Part shown: positions 34,359 through 43,099 of the stretch, one piece after another | How positions within the stretch are numbered: the stretch's first letter is position 1 | Layout: each line of letters opens with the position of its first letter | Source of the DNA: Streptomyces sp. CG 926 | Lineage (GTDB): Bacteria > Actinomycetota > Actinomycetes > Streptomycetales > Streptomycetaceae | Reading direction: 5' to 3' | Assembly: GCF_003148825.1 (NCBI RefSeq) | Contig: NZ_QGGZ01000007.1 | Coordinates: 62,001 to 126,000, forward strand | Length of the DNA stretch: 64,000 nt | Made by a program: the position numbers and the translations under genes | Notes under the pieces: model-generated | Told to the model about the DNA's origin: nothing | What the model saw: the letters and a program-made list of their open reading frames with translations, nothing else | Database searches by the model: none

Positions 34359-36760
34359 TGGGCTTCCCCTCTCATGCGGCGCCAGACCTTCTCGGGGGTG
34401 AGGGGCATGTCGATGTGCTGGACGCCCAGGTCGGCCAGGGCGTCGACGACGGCGTTGACGACGGCGGCGGCGGGCGGGACGGTGGCGATCTCACCGGCGC
34501 CCTTGGCGCCGAGCGGGTTGTGCGGGCTGGGCGTGACGGTCTTGTCGAGCGTGAAGAACGGCACGTCGGCGGCGCGCGGCAGAGCGTAGGTGGTCAGGTC
34601 GGAGCTGATGAGCAGGCCCTGTTCGTCGTAGACGGCGGCCTCCATCAGGGCCTGGCCGAGCCCGTGCGTGATGCTGCCCTCGATCTGCCCGAGGACGATC
34701 TTGGGGTTGCCGATGTGGCCGGCGTCGTCGACGGCGGTGTAGGACACCACCTCGCTCTCGCCGGTCAGTTCGTCGATCTCGACGACCGCGACGTGCGTCC
34801 CGAAGGGGTAGTTGAAGTCCGGCGGGTCGAAGTGGGTGGTCTCGTCGAGGGCGGGTTCGATCTCCGCGGGCAGCCCCCAGCCGTACCACATGGCCATCGC
34901 CAGCTCGGCGAAGGTCTTGGCGTTCTGCTCGTTGCCTTCTTCGTGGACCCCGCCGCCCTCGTAGACCACCTTGTCCTCGGGAATCCCGAGGAAGACGGCG
35001 CCGGCCCGGATCAGCTTGCTCTTGATCTTGCGGGCGGTGAGGGCGACGGCGGGCGCGGCCATGCTGTAGGAGCGGGACCCGTAGGTGCCCTGCCCGTACG
35101 GGGCCTTCTGGGTGTCGCCCTCCAGGACCTGCACGGTGTCCGGGTCGATGCCGAGCTCGTCGGCGGCGACCTGGGCGAAGACCGTGCCGTGGCTCTGGCC
35201 GGTGGAGGCGGAGCCCACCATGACGGTGACCTCGCCGGTCGGGTGGACGCGGATGTTCGCGCTCTCCCAGGTGCCGCCGAGCATCCCCTCCTGGGACATC
35301 CGGGTGGAGGGGCCGACCCCGCAGATGGCGACGTAGGTGGCGAGGCCCACGCCGAGCCGCTTGCCGCGGGTCCGGGCCTCGGCCTTGCGGGCGGGCATGT
35401 CGGCGTAGCCCGACAGCTCGATGGCCTTGTCGAAGTTCAGCTGGTAGTTCCCGGAGTCGTAGGTCCAGCCGAGGCCGTTGTCGTACGGGAACTTCTCCTT
35501 CGGCACCAGGTTCTTGCGGCGGACGGCCGCCGGGTCCATGCCGATCTCGGAGGCGTACCGGTCGACGAGGCGCTCCATGAGGAAGGCGGCCTCGGCGCGT
35601 CCGCTGCCGCGCTGGGCGCCGAGCGAGACGGTGTTGGTGAAGGCGGCGTACACCTCGCAGAAGGCGGCGTCGATGTCGTACATGCCGCTGATGGAGCGGC
35701 CCATCAGGGCGGTGGCGACACCGGGGCCGATCGTGGAGGGGTACGCGCCGAGGTTGGCGTAGCTGGTGCAGCGGACGGCGGTGATCCGGCCGTCGCGGGT
35801 GCCGGCGAGCGTCACGTGCTGGCGGTGGTCGCGACCCTGGACGGTGGAGTTCATCAACCCGGTGCGGGTGTCCACCCACTTCACGGGCCGGCCCAGCGCC
35901 TTGGACAGCAGCAGCACCAGCGGCATGTCGGGGTACAGGTAGCCCTTGGTGCCGAAGCTGCCGCCGACGGTCGGGGCGATCACCCGGAGCTTGTTGAAGG
36001 GGATGCCGAGGACCAGTGCGGAGAGCAGGAAGCGGTGGTTGTGCGGGCCCTGGGTTGAGGCGTAGAGGGTGTACTCGCCGGTGGCCGCGTCGTAGTCGCC
36101 GACCGCGCCGCGCGGCTCGATGGGGCTGTTGATGGTGCGCTGGTTGACCAGGTCGAGCTCGACGGTGACCTCGGCCGCGGCGATGGCCGCGTCGGTGCGG
36201 TCCTTGTCGCCGCAGGTCCAGTACGCGTTCAGGTTGCCCGGGACGGCCTCGTGCAGCTGGGGCGCGCCCTCGGCGAGCGCCTCGTCGGCGCGGGTGACCA
36301 CGGGCAGCGGCTCGTACTCGACGGCGATGGCGGCGAGCGCCGCGGTGGCTTGGCGCGGGGTCTCGGCGACGACCACGGCGATGGGGTCGCCCACGTGCCG
36401 GACGGTGTCGCCGGTGAGGACCGGGCGGGCGCCGGGCAGTCCGTAGGGATGGGGCGGAAAGTGGCTCTCGACGCCGCCGGGGATCCAGATGCAGGGCAGC
36501 GGCATGACGTCGGTGAAGTCGGCGGCGGTGGCCACCTTGAGCACGCCGGGCAGCTGCTCGGCGGCCTTGGTCTCGATGGAGAGGATCTTCGCGTGCGCCA
36601 CCGGGCTGCCCAGGATGGCCATGTGGGCGGTGCCCGGCAGGTCGATGTCCGCCACGTACGTGGCCTCGCCGCGCAGCAGCTGCGGATCCTCGCGGCTGTC
36701 CAGCGGCTGCCCGAGGACTCCGTTCCCCGTGGCCCGGTCCTCCCCCGTCACTGTGGTCAT
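34355..36760 (-). CDS. molybdopterin-binding (large) subunit, xanthine/aldehyde dehydrogenase family
   Basis: The product has 801 residues, the usual length. The N-terminal Ald_Xan_dh_C domain begins at GQPLDSREDPQLLRGEATYV. Mo-cofactor motifs include TVGGSFGTKGYLYPD, GSASTGQSHGTVFAQVAADELG and PLGAKGAGEIATVPPAAAVVNAV, the last with the conserved catalytic Glu. The active-site loop reads GAQRGSGRAEA, so the AYRCSFR motif of true form-I CO dehydrogenase is absent. It is therefore an aldehyde, purine or other N-heterocycle hydroxylase. Five bases separate it from the FeS subunit. XdhC at 27020 is the likely maturation factor. Confidence 0.9.
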   Translation of the reverse strand: MTTVTGEDRATGNGVLGQPLDSREDPQLLRGEATYVADIDLPGTAHMAILGSPVAHAKILSIETKAAEQLPGVLKVATAADFTDVMPLPCIWIPGGVESHFPPHPYGLPGARPVLTGDTVRHVGDPIAVVVAETPRQATAALAAIAVEYEPLPVVTRADEALAEGAPQLHEAVPGNLNAYWTCGDKDRTDAAIAAAEVTVELDLVNQRTINSPIEPRGAVGDYDAATGEYTLYASTQGPHNHRFLLSALVLGIPFNKLRVIAPTVGGSFGTKGYLYPDMPLVLLLSKALGRPVKWVDTRTGLMNSTVQGRDHRQHVTLAGTRDGRITAVRCTSYANLGAYPSTIGPGVATALMGRSISGMYDIDAAFCEVYAAFTNTVSLGAQRGSGRAEAAFLMERLVDRYASEIGMDPAAVRRKNLVPKEKFPYDNGLGWTYDSGNYQLNFDKAIELSGYADMPARKAEARTRGKRLGVGLATYVAICGVGPSTRMSQEGMLGGTWESANIRVHPTGEVTVMVGSASTGQSHGTVFAQVAADELGIDPDTVQVLEGDTQKAPYGQGTYGSRSYSMAAPAVALTARKIKSKLIRAGAVFLGIPEDKVVYEGGGVHEEGNEQNAKTFAELAMAMWYGWGLPAEIEPALDETTHFDPPDFNYPFGTHVAVVEIDELTGESEVVSYTAVDDAGHIGNPKIVLGQIEGSITHGLGQALMEAAVYDEQGLLISSDLTTYALPRAADVPFFTLDKTVTPSPHNPLGAKGAGEIATVPPAAAVVNAVVDALADLGVQHIDMPLTPEKVWRRMRGEAQ

Positions 36761-36765
36761 GTCCC

Positions 36766-37296
36766 TCACACCTCCTGTCCGGCAGCGGCGGACGCGGCGG
36801 CCGGCTCGGCGGCGGGCGCCTGGGCGCGGGCGGCCGCGCAGGCGCGCTGCACGCCCCGTACGACGCTGTGGTAGCCGGTGCACCGGCACAGGTTGCCGGT
36901 GAGCCATTCGCGGATCTCGGGCTCGGTGGGGGCCTCGCCGCCGGCGGTGGCGTCGACGAGTTCGCCCAGGGCCATGACCATGCCGGGGGTGCAGAAGCCG
37001 CACTGGGTGCCGTGCTCCTGGCGCAGTGCCTCCTGGAGGCCGGACAGTTCGCCGCCGCGGGTGGTCTCGCCCTCGATGGTGGCCACCTCGCCACCGGCGG
37101 CGGAGGCGGTGAGGACCAGGCAGCTCTTGACGGATCTGCCGTCGAGGCGGACGACGCAGGTGCCGCACTGGCCGGTGTCGCAGCCGACCTTGGTGCCGGT
37201 CAGCCCGAGGCCGTCGCGGAGCCGTTCCACGAGCAGTTCGTTCGGCTGCGCCGAGAACTGCTCGGGTCTTCCGTTCACCTTCAGTGTGATATCCAT
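36766..37296 (-). CDS. [2Fe-2S] (small) subunit of the molybdenum hydroxylase
   Basis: The protein has 176 residues. The plant-type ferredoxin domain has VGCDTGQCGTCVV with a following Cys in KSCLVL. The helical domain has CGFCTPGMVM and GNLCRCTGYHSVV, which gives all eight Cys of the two clusters. The C-terminal tail is Ala-rich and longer than usual. Its start overlaps the end of the F420-reductase-like gene by 16 bases, so translation should be coupled. Confidence 0.92.
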   Translation of the reverse strand: MDITLKVNGRPEQFSAQPNELLVERLRDGLGLTGTKVGCDTGQCGTCVVRLDGRSVKSCLVLTASAAGGEVATIEGETTRGGELSGLQEALRQEHGTQCGFCTPGMVMALGELVDATAGGEAPTEPEIREWLTGNLCRCTGYHSVVRGVQRACAAARAQAPAAEPAAASAAAGQEV

Positions 37297-37895
37297 GCCA
37301 GCGCCTGCGCTTCCGTGAGCGGCCGATTGAAAAGGGGCCCGCCGGGCTGTTGGAGAATTCCTCCGGAGTGCAACGGGCCGGTGTCCACGGGTGCGAATCC
37401 CAGATCCGTGATGATTCCCGCGACGATTTCCTTCGATTTCATGTCGTCGCCCGCCGTGAAATGTGCCAGGCGCTCTCCGGGTGCGGTGCCGGCGACGGCG
37501 AGGGTTTCGAAATGCATGGTGTTCAGGGATTTGACGACCTGGGCGCCCGGATACCACTCGGCGACCAGGTCGCTGGAGCCGCGCCCGCCGAGGTCGGCGG
37601 GGGTGCCGGGGCCGCCGAACGCGTTCGTGGCGTCCACCAGCACCTTGTCCTGCACGGCGTACGGCGGGAGCAGCCCGCGGACGCGTTCGAAGGGCACCAT
37701 CAGCACCAGGAGTTCGGCCCGGTCGGCCGCCTCGGCGGGGTGCGCCGCCGAGGCGGCCCGTCCCAGCTCGGCCACGAGCGGGTCGAGGGTCTGTGGGCCC
37801 CGGGCGTTGGCGAGGACGACCTGGTGGCCTGCCGCCACGAGGATCCTGGCCAGGGTCGAGCCGATCCGCCCGGTGCCGATGATGCCTGTCCGCAT
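37281..37895 (-). CDS. NADPH:F420 reductase-like (Fno-type) dinucleotide-binding protein
   Basis: The product has 204 residues, almost all one Rossmann domain: GIIGTGRIGSTLARILVAAG at residues 4-23, then ANARGPQTL, where NADP-specific members read S/T/N-x-R. VDATNAFGG and FNTMHF-like (SLNTMHFE) segments match the F420-dependent NADP reductase family. In this position it could supply or drain reduced F420 or NADPH for the hydroxylase run; its true electron partner is unknown. It overlaps the FeS subunit by 16 bases and follows the aldehyde dehydrogenase by 80 bases, one of the largest gaps in the run. Confidence 0.82.
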   Translation of the reverse strand: MRTGIIGTGRIGSTLARILVAAGHQVVLANARGPQTLDPLVAELGRAASAAHPAEAADRAELLVLMVPFERVRGLLPPYAVQDKVLVDATNAFGGPGTPADLGGRGSSDLVAEWYPGAQVVKSLNTMHFETLAVAGTAPGERLAHFTAGDDMKSKEIVAGIITDLGFAPVDTGPLHSGGILQQPGGPLFNRPLTEAQALAWISH

Positions 37896-37975
37896 TGCCG
37901 CTCCTCGGGAATGGAGGTCTCGGTCGCGCTCTCGGTGGGTCCCGGTGGCGCTCGCCGTCGGTCTCGGTAGCGCTC

Positions 37976-39460
37976 TCAGTCCATGCCGATCCAGACCGAC
38001 TTGGTCTGGGTGTAGCTCTCCAGCGATTCGGGGCCGCACTCGCGGCCGTAGCCCGAGGCCTTGTAGCCGCCGTAGGGCACGGCGGGGTCGTACTGGTTGT
38101 AGCAATTGACCCAGACCGTGCCTGCCTTGATCTGCGAGGCGACCCGGTGGGCGCGCCGCAGGTCCTTGGTGTGGACGCCGGCGGCGAGGCCGTACGCGCT
38201 GTCGTTGGCGATGCGTACGGCGTCCTCCTCGCTGTCGAAGGGGATGATCGACAGGACCGGGCCGAAGATCTCCTCCTGGGCGATCCGCATGCTGTTGTCG
38301 ACGCCGGTGAAGATCGTCGGCAGGAAGTACAGGCCCTGGCTGGAGGCGCCCTCGGGGGTCCAGCCGCTGCCACCGGTGCGCAGGATCGCGCCTTCCTTCT
38401 CGCCGACCTCGATGTAGGAGCTGACCTTGTCGAACTGGCCGCGGTGGGCCAGCGGTCCGAAGAGGGTGGCCGGGTCGCGCGGGTCGCCGGGCTTGAGGTC
38501 GGCGGCCCGGCGGACCAGGCGTTCGACCATCTCGTCGTGGATGGGGCGCTGCAGCAGCAGCCGGGAGCCGGCGGTGCAGATCTCGCCCTTGTTGTAGTAG
38601 ATGCCGAAGAAGGCCAGTTCCTCGGCGGCGTCGAGGTCGGCGTCGGCGAAGACGATGTTGGCGGACTTGCCGCCGAGTTCCATCGTCACCTTCTTCAGGG
38701 TGCCGGCCGCCTTGCGGATGATCGTCTGGCCGACCGAGGTGGAGCCGGTGAAGGCGATCTTGTCGATGTCGGGGTGGCCGGTGAGGGTCTCCCCCAGTTC
38801 CACGCCCGGACCGGTGATGACGTTCAGCACCCCGTCGGGGATCTCCGCCTCCTGGAAGAGCTCGGCGATCTTCAGGGCGGTCAGCGGGGTGGCCGGGGAG
38901 GGCTTGTGGACCACCGTGTTGCCCGCCGCGAGCGCCGGTGCGATCTTCGTCATCGACAGCAGCAGCGGGAAGTTGAACGGGGTGATGGCGCAGACCACGC
39001 CCAGCGGTTCGCGCAGGGTGTAGGCGAGCTGGCCACCGGCCGGGGCGCGCGAGGAGCCGTCGACGCGGGTCACGGCCCCGGCGTAGTAGTGCATGAGCTG
39101 GGCGGCCATGGGGGCGTCGACCGTGCTGGAGAACGCGAACGGCTTGCCCATGTCCACGGTCTCCAGCAGGGCGATCTCCTCAAGGTCGCGCTCGATGAGC
39201 TCACCGACCCGGTTCAGCCGCAACGCGCGCTCCTGGGCGGACAGTCTGCTCCAGGGGCCCTCCTCGTACGCCGTGCGGGCGGCGGCGACGGCCGCGTCCG
39301 CGTCGGCGGCGGCGGCCTGGGCCACCGGTACGATCTCCTGCCCGTCCACGGGGCTGATGTCCGGTTCGGTACGGCCGTCCTGGGCCGGGACCCAGGCGCC
39401 GCCGATGAACAGTTTCCCGGGGTTGGCGAGGGGCTGGCCGCTCAGCTCACGCTTGGTCAT
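37976..39460 (-). CDS. NAD(P)-dependent aldehyde dehydrogenase
   Basis: The enzyme has 494 residues and oxidises an aldehyde to its acid. The active-site Glu lies in TMELGGKSANIVF and the nucleophile Cys in NKGEICTAGSR. The coenzyme motif is FTGSTSVGQ, and the proline-rich N-terminal part (ITPFNFPL) is typical. It is most like the betaine-aldehyde/phenylacetaldehyde dehydrogenase group; the substrate is not certain. Within the run it would oxidise aldehydes made by the ThDP decarboxylase or the GMC enzyme. Confidence 0.93.
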   Translation of the reverse strand: MTKRELSGQPLANPGKLFIGGAWVPAQDGRTEPDISPVDGQEIVPVAQAAAADADAAVAAARTAYEEGPWSRLSAQERALRLNRVGELIERDLEEIALLETVDMGKPFAFSSTVDAPMAAQLMHYYAGAVTRVDGSSRAPAGGQLAYTLREPLGVVCAITPFNFPLLLSMTKIAPALAAGNTVVHKPSPATPLTALKIAELFQEAEIPDGVLNVITGPGVELGETLTGHPDIDKIAFTGSTSVGQTIIRKAAGTLKKVTMELGGKSANIVFADADLDAAEELAFFGIYYNKGEICTAGSRLLLQRPIHDEMVERLVRRAADLKPGDPRDPATLFGPLAHRGQFDKVSSYIEVGEKEGAILRTGGSGWTPEGASSQGLYFLPTIFTGVDNSMRIAQEEIFGPVLSIIPFDSEEDAVRIANDSAYGLAAGVHTKDLRRAHRVASQIKAGTVWVNCYNQYDPAVPYGGYKASGYGRECGPESLESYTQTKSVWIGMD

Positions 39461-39493
39461 GGCTGCCTTCCGGTTTCGGGTGCGGGGGCGGTT

Positions 39494-40234
39494 CTAGCCC
39501 TTCGCGAGCTGGGTCAAGAAGGTCTCGGCGAGGGCCTTGGAGGAGTAGGGGTTCTGGCCGGTCGTCAGCTTTCGGTCGACGACCACGTGCGAGTCCCAGA
39601 TGGCCTGGGCCTTCTCGTAGCGGGCGCCGAGCCGGGTGAGTTCGACCTCCAGGATCAGCGGGAGCCGGCCGGCCATGTTGGTGACCAGTTCCTCGTCGTG
39701 CGAGAAGGCCGTCATCCGGTAGCCCTCGAAAGGCCAGCGGCCTTCGCCGTCGCGCAGGGCGAGCAGCGAGGTGTGGCCGTGGCACACGGTGGCGAGCGGT
39801 TTGTCCTGCGCGATGACCCAGCGCAGGATCTGGGCGAGCTCGTCGGACTTGGGGAGGTCGCCGATGGCGCCGTGGCCGCCGCTGACGTACACGCCGTCGT
39901 AGTCGGTGATGTCCTTCTCGGTGAGGGCCTCCAGTGCGATGGGGGCTCTCAGTTGGGGGGTGTCCGCGATGACCCGGACGTACTCGGCGGCGTTGGCCGC
40001 GTCCTCGTCCGGCGAACCCTGGGGGCGGACCCACCGGAGGAACTGGGGGTCGATGCTCGTCTGGTCGACGGTCGGCGCCCGGCCTCCGATCGTCGCCACG
40101 TCCACGTCGTGGCCGGCCGCCTTGAAGAGCGAGAAGGGCACGACGAATTCCTCGGCCCAGAATCCCGAGGGATGCTGTTCACCGTCGAGCAGATGCAGTG
40201 TGGCTTTGGCCGTCATGACGACGAGAATCTTCAT
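39494..40234 (-). CDS. DJ-1/PfpI-family protein 1 of the run (Hsp31-like)
   Basis: The protein has 246 residues. The nucleophile-elbow Cys is in ATVCHGHTSLLAL, and VYVSGGHGAIGDLPKSDEL is the loop before it. Length and the N-terminal GEQHPSGFWAEEF motif fit the Hsp31/type-1 glutamine amidotransferase-like group, members of which act as glutathione-independent glyoxalases or deglycases. AAGGAGAG precedes the ATG. It is one of three DJ-1/PfpI paralogues in the run. Confidence 0.87.
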   Translation of the reverse strand: MKILVVMTAKATLHLLDGEQHPSGFWAEEFVVPFSLFKAAGHDVDVATIGGRAPTVDQTSIDPQFLRWVRPQGSPDEDAANAAEYVRVIADTPQLRAPIALEALTEKDITDYDGVYVSGGHGAIGDLPKSDELAQILRWVIAQDKPLATVCHGHTSLLALRDGEGRWPFEGYRMTAFSHDEELVTNMAGRLPLILEVELTRLGARYEKAQAIWDSHVVVDRKLTTGQNPYSSKALAETFLTQLAKG

Positions 40235-40304
40235 GATTCTCTCCTTGTTCTGGATTCGCTGCCGATTCAACACGCCACCCGCGGGGGGCGTAAGGGGGAC
40301 GACG

Positions 40305-41060
40305 TCAGGCCCGCGATACTTCGTCACGTGCGTCCAACGCCGAGATGATGGTGCGGAATTCACCGACCAGGGGGTGGTCGGGATGGGCTTCGGCAAATAT
40401 GCGTTCGCCGTACAGAGCCGCCATTTCCGGCGAGTAGGGAAGGATTCCGGCCAGGGGCGCCCCGTAGACCGCCTCGGAGCGCCTGCGGGCCGCGTCGCGG
40501 TCGATGCCCTCGGGGGCCATGCTCAGTACGAGGTTCCGCCGGCAGGTCAGGCGCCCGGCGAGGGCGATGGTCTCCTCGACGCCGGAGAGGTCGATCCGGT
40601 CGGCCCGCGCCATGATCATCAGTACGTCGGCGCTCGCCATGGCGGTCACCGACTCGTTGTTGAGCCCGGCGTGGGTGTCGAGCAGCAGCACATCGAGGGC
40701 GTGGTGCGTGGCCAGCCGGTCGAAACCCTCCGGCAGCAGCCCCACGTCGTAGCCCCCGCCCATGATCTCGCGCAGGGCGGCCGTCCCGGTCCGGGCCGGT
40801 ACGACGTACAGGCTCCCCCGACCGGGAACGGCGCCCACCTGCTGGGCGGTGGCCTCGATCTCGCAGCGGCCGAGCAGGTAGTCGGTCAGGGACGGGCCGG
40901 GCCCCAGGCGGAACAGCAGGTCCAGGGTGGGTGACTGGATATCGGTGTCGACCACCCCCACCCGGCGTCCCTCGGCGGCGAGGAGCAGCGCGAGGTTCGC
41001 CAGTACCGAGGACTTGCCCGTCCCACCGCGGTGCGAGTGCACGACGATGGTGCGGGTCAT
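40305..41060 (-). CDS. MinD/ParA-like P-loop ATPase of a partner-switching module
   Basis: The product has 251 residues. The deviant Walker A is HRGGTGKSSVLANLALLL with the signature Lys, followed by VDTDIQSPTLDLLF and LLLDTHAGLN (Walker B). No plasmid-partition motif or amphipathic MinD tail is evident. The ATG follows the SpoIIE phosphatase stop directly (TAG-ATG). Such ATPases sit beside SpoIIE/STAS genes in several actinomycetes and are thought to act in signalling or localisation, not chromosome partition. That role is inference. Confidence 0.85.
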   Translation of the reverse strand: MTRTIVVHSHRGGTGKSSVLANLALLLAAEGRRVGVVDTDIQSPTLDLLFRLGPGPSLTDYLLGRCEIEATAQQVGAVPGRGSLYVVPARTGTAALREIMGGGYDVGLLPEGFDRLATHHALDVLLLDTHAGLNNESVTAMASADVLMIMARADRIDLSGVEETIALAGRLTCRRNLVLSMAPEGIDRDAARRRSEAVYGAPLAGILPYSPEMAALYGERIFAEAHPDHPLVGEFRTIISALDARDEVSRA

Positions 41061-42320
41061 CTAGGCCACCACCCGGGTGCCGGCGCCGTCCGCGCGCGGC
41101 CCCCGCGCCGCGCGTGGCCGGTGCAGGGCCAGCATGGTGACGTCGTCGTGCTGTTCGGCGGTGCCGGTGTGCTCGCGTACCGCCCAGTCCATCCGGTCGA
41201 CCACGTCCTTGCCGCTGGCCGGTGGGCCGGCGAGCAGTTCCAGCATCCGGTCGTCGCCGAGGAAGCTGCCGTTCGGACAGCGGGCCTCGGGGACTCCGTC
41301 GGTGAACGCGAAGAGGGTGTCGCCCGGGTCGAGCTGGGCGTAGCCGAGGGTGTAGACGCAGTCGGGCTGGATCCCGACCGCCGGTCCGGTGATGTGCAGG
41401 GCGACGGGCGGGCTGCCGTCGGCGGGCAGCAGCAGGGGCGGGTTGTGGCCGCCGTTGATGTAGACGAGGCTGCCGGTGAGCGGGTCGAGCACCCCGAAGA
41501 ACAGGGTGGCGAAGTAGCCCTGCCGCAGGTGGTTGCGGGTGAGGTAGCCGTTGGTGGCGGTGACCGCGTTGAGCAGCGGGGTGGCGCCGACGACCGGGAT
41601 CCGCCGGCTGCCGCCGGCGCGTCCGGCGGCGACCAGGTGCTGCAGACCGCTGTTCTGGGCGGTGTGCCGCAGCAGGGAGCGGATGAGTGCCATGAACAGC
41701 GCGGCTCCGACCCCCTTGTCGCAGACGTCGGCGACGACGAAGGCGAGCCGGCGACCGCGGGAGATCTCGAAGACGTCGTAGAAGTCGCCGGCGACCTGCC
41801 GGGCGGGACGGAACCGCACGTCGATCTCCCAGCCGTCGGGGACGGGCATCGATTCGGGCAGGAAGCCCGCCTGGATCTCCCGGCCGATCTCCAGTTCCTT
41901 CTCGTAGCCCATGAGTTCGGCGCGGGCGTCGGCCTCCCGCAGGGTGCGGCCGAGTCCGGCGCGCTCCGAGCAGCTGTGCAGCCGGGCCCCGACGAGGGCG
42001 GGCAGGAAGGGCGGTACGAGGTAGTCGTGCCCGATCCGGACGTGCTCCTCCAGGGCGGCGAACTCCGTCACGGTCCAGACGACCACGATGGGGGCCCCGG
42101 CCCAGCGGCGCAGCCGGCGTACGGCCATCCGTACGGCCTCCCCGTCGGACTCGGCCGGGGCGAGCAGCACGTCCGCCACGGGCAGCAGTTCGAGGGCGCC
42201 TTCGCGCAGCTCCGCGAGGGAGCGGGTGACGAGTGCCGCGTCCATCGTCCGCAGAGCGTCGAGCAGCTCGGGCGGCGGTGGCGGGTACGCGTCGAGGATG
42301 ATCACGGTCGTGGAGGGCAT
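41061..42320 (-). CDS. SpoIIE/RsbU-type PP2C phosphatase with receiver-like N-terminus
   Basis: The protein has 419 residues. The first 120 look like a degenerate receiver (TTVIILDAYPPPPPELLDAL) without a clear phospho-acceptor pair. A short coil (ELMGYEKELEIGREIQAGFLP) leads to the phosphatase domain, with metal-binding Asp in QVAGDFYDVF, ADVCDKGVGAALFM, FAFTDGVPEAR and QHDDVTML. It should dephosphorylate one or both STAS proteins of the run. It overlaps the kinase gene by 19 bases. Confidence 0.9.
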   Translation of the reverse strand: MPSTTVIILDAYPPPPPELLDALRTMDAALVTRSLAELREGALELLPVADVLLAPAESDGEAVRMAVRRLRRWAGAPIVVVWTVTEFAALEEHVRIGHDYLVPPFLPALVGARLHSCSERAGLGRTLREADARAELMGYEKELEIGREIQAGFLPESMPVPDGWEIDVRFRPARQVAGDFYDVFEISRGRRLAFVVADVCDKGVGAALFMALIRSLLRHTAQNSGLQHLVAAGRAGGSRRIPVVGATPLLNAVTATNGYLTRNHLRQGYFATLFFGVLDPLTGSLVYINGGHNPPLLLPADGSPPVALHITGPAVGIQPDCVYTLGYAQLDPGDTLFAFTDGVPEARCPNGSFLGDDRMLELLAGPPASGKDVVDRMDWAVREHTGTAEQHDDVTMLALHRPRAARGPRADGAGTRVVA

Positions 42321-42775
42321 GGGTCCGTCCCCTCAGCCTTCACAGTCAGGGTGCTGATGTTGCGGCCGTCCCTGTGCGCGTAGCCGAACTCGTCCACGCT
42401 GGTGAGTGCCAGGTGGATGCCGAGGCCGCCGATCCGCCGCTCCTCGGGTGGGACCCCGGGGGCGGGCGGCAGGCGGCCTTCGACGGGGTCGAAGGGGGGT
42501 GCGCAGTCCTCGATGACGATCTGCACCCCGCCCGGGCCGGAGCGGCCGCGGACGGTGATCCGTCCGTCGCCGCCCCGGTACCCGTGCATCACGACGTTCG
42601 TGGCCAGCTCGTCCACGGCCAGCCGGAGCCGGTAGGTGGCACCCTTGCCCAGGCCCGCCGTTCCTGCCAGCCGTAGGACGAGCGAGGCGATTTCGCCCAG
42701 TGCCCCCACCGTCGCGGGCACTTCCAGTACGCAGGACGTCCTCGCCAGTTCGACCATGTCAGTCACGGTGGTCAC
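42302..42775 (-). CDS. RsbW-like anti-sigma serine kinase
   Basis: The product has 157 residues and a single HATPase_c domain. The N box is LAVDELATNVVMHGY, G1 is IEDCAPPFDP and G2 GGLGIHLAL. Such proteins bind a sigma factor or other partner and phosphorylate a STAS antagonist. No SigB-type sigma gene lies in the window, so its client is elsewhere or is not a sigma factor. It overlaps the STAS gene by 4 bases and the phosphatase by 19. Confidence 0.9.
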   Translation of the reverse strand: MTTVTDMVELARTSCVLEVPATVGALGEIASLVLRLAGTAGLGKGATYRLRLAVDELATNVVMHGYRGGDGRITVRGRSGPGGVQIVIEDCAPPFDPVEGRLPPAPGVPPEERRIGGLGIHLALTSVDEFGYAHRDGRNISTLTVKAEGTDPCPPRP

Positions 42776-43083
42776 TCATCGGTGAGGACGATGCTCCGGT
42801 CCAGCCCCGCGGTCCGGATGGTCCGGGACACCGGCTCGATGGCACCGACCACCTTGATGGTGACGTCGTTCGCGACCTTCTGCTGGGCGAAGACCAGGGA
42901 GCGCAGTCCGGCGCTGGCCATGTAGCCGACGCCGGCCATCCTGATCTCGACGGTGGTGGTGCCGTGCCCGGCGGCCTTCTCGATCGTCCGGTGGAAGTCC
43001 GGCGCGGTCTTGGCGTCCAGCTCGCCCGTCAGTTCGATCACGGTGGTGTCGCCCTCGATGCTCAGGGACACGGAAAGCGGCAT
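42772..43083 (-). CDS. STAS-domain anti-sigma antagonist A
   Basis: The product has 103 residues and one STAS domain. The phosphorylatable Ser region is VGYMASAGLRSLVFA. It is the RsbV-like partner of the kinase encoded next (ATGA overlap) and should be phosphorylated by it and dephosphorylated by the SpoIIE phosphatase. It follows GlgX by 16 bases. Confidence 0.9.
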   Translation of the reverse strand: MPLSVSLSIEGDTTVIELTGELDAKTAPDFHRTIEKAAGHGTTTVEIRMAGVGYMASAGLRSLVFAQQKVANDVTIKVVGAIEPVSRTIRTAGLDRSIVLTDE

Positions 43084-43099
43084 GTCAGGTCTCCTTCGG

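Noticed and set aside
34355..36760. Aerobic (form I) carbon monoxide dehydrogenase large subunit
   Set aside because: The AYRCSFR active-site motif is absent; the loop is GAQRGSGRAEA.
40305..41060. Plasmid or chromosome partition locus (ParA)
   Set aside because: No ParB gene or parS-like site is near; the gene is fused by position to a SpoIIE/STAS module.
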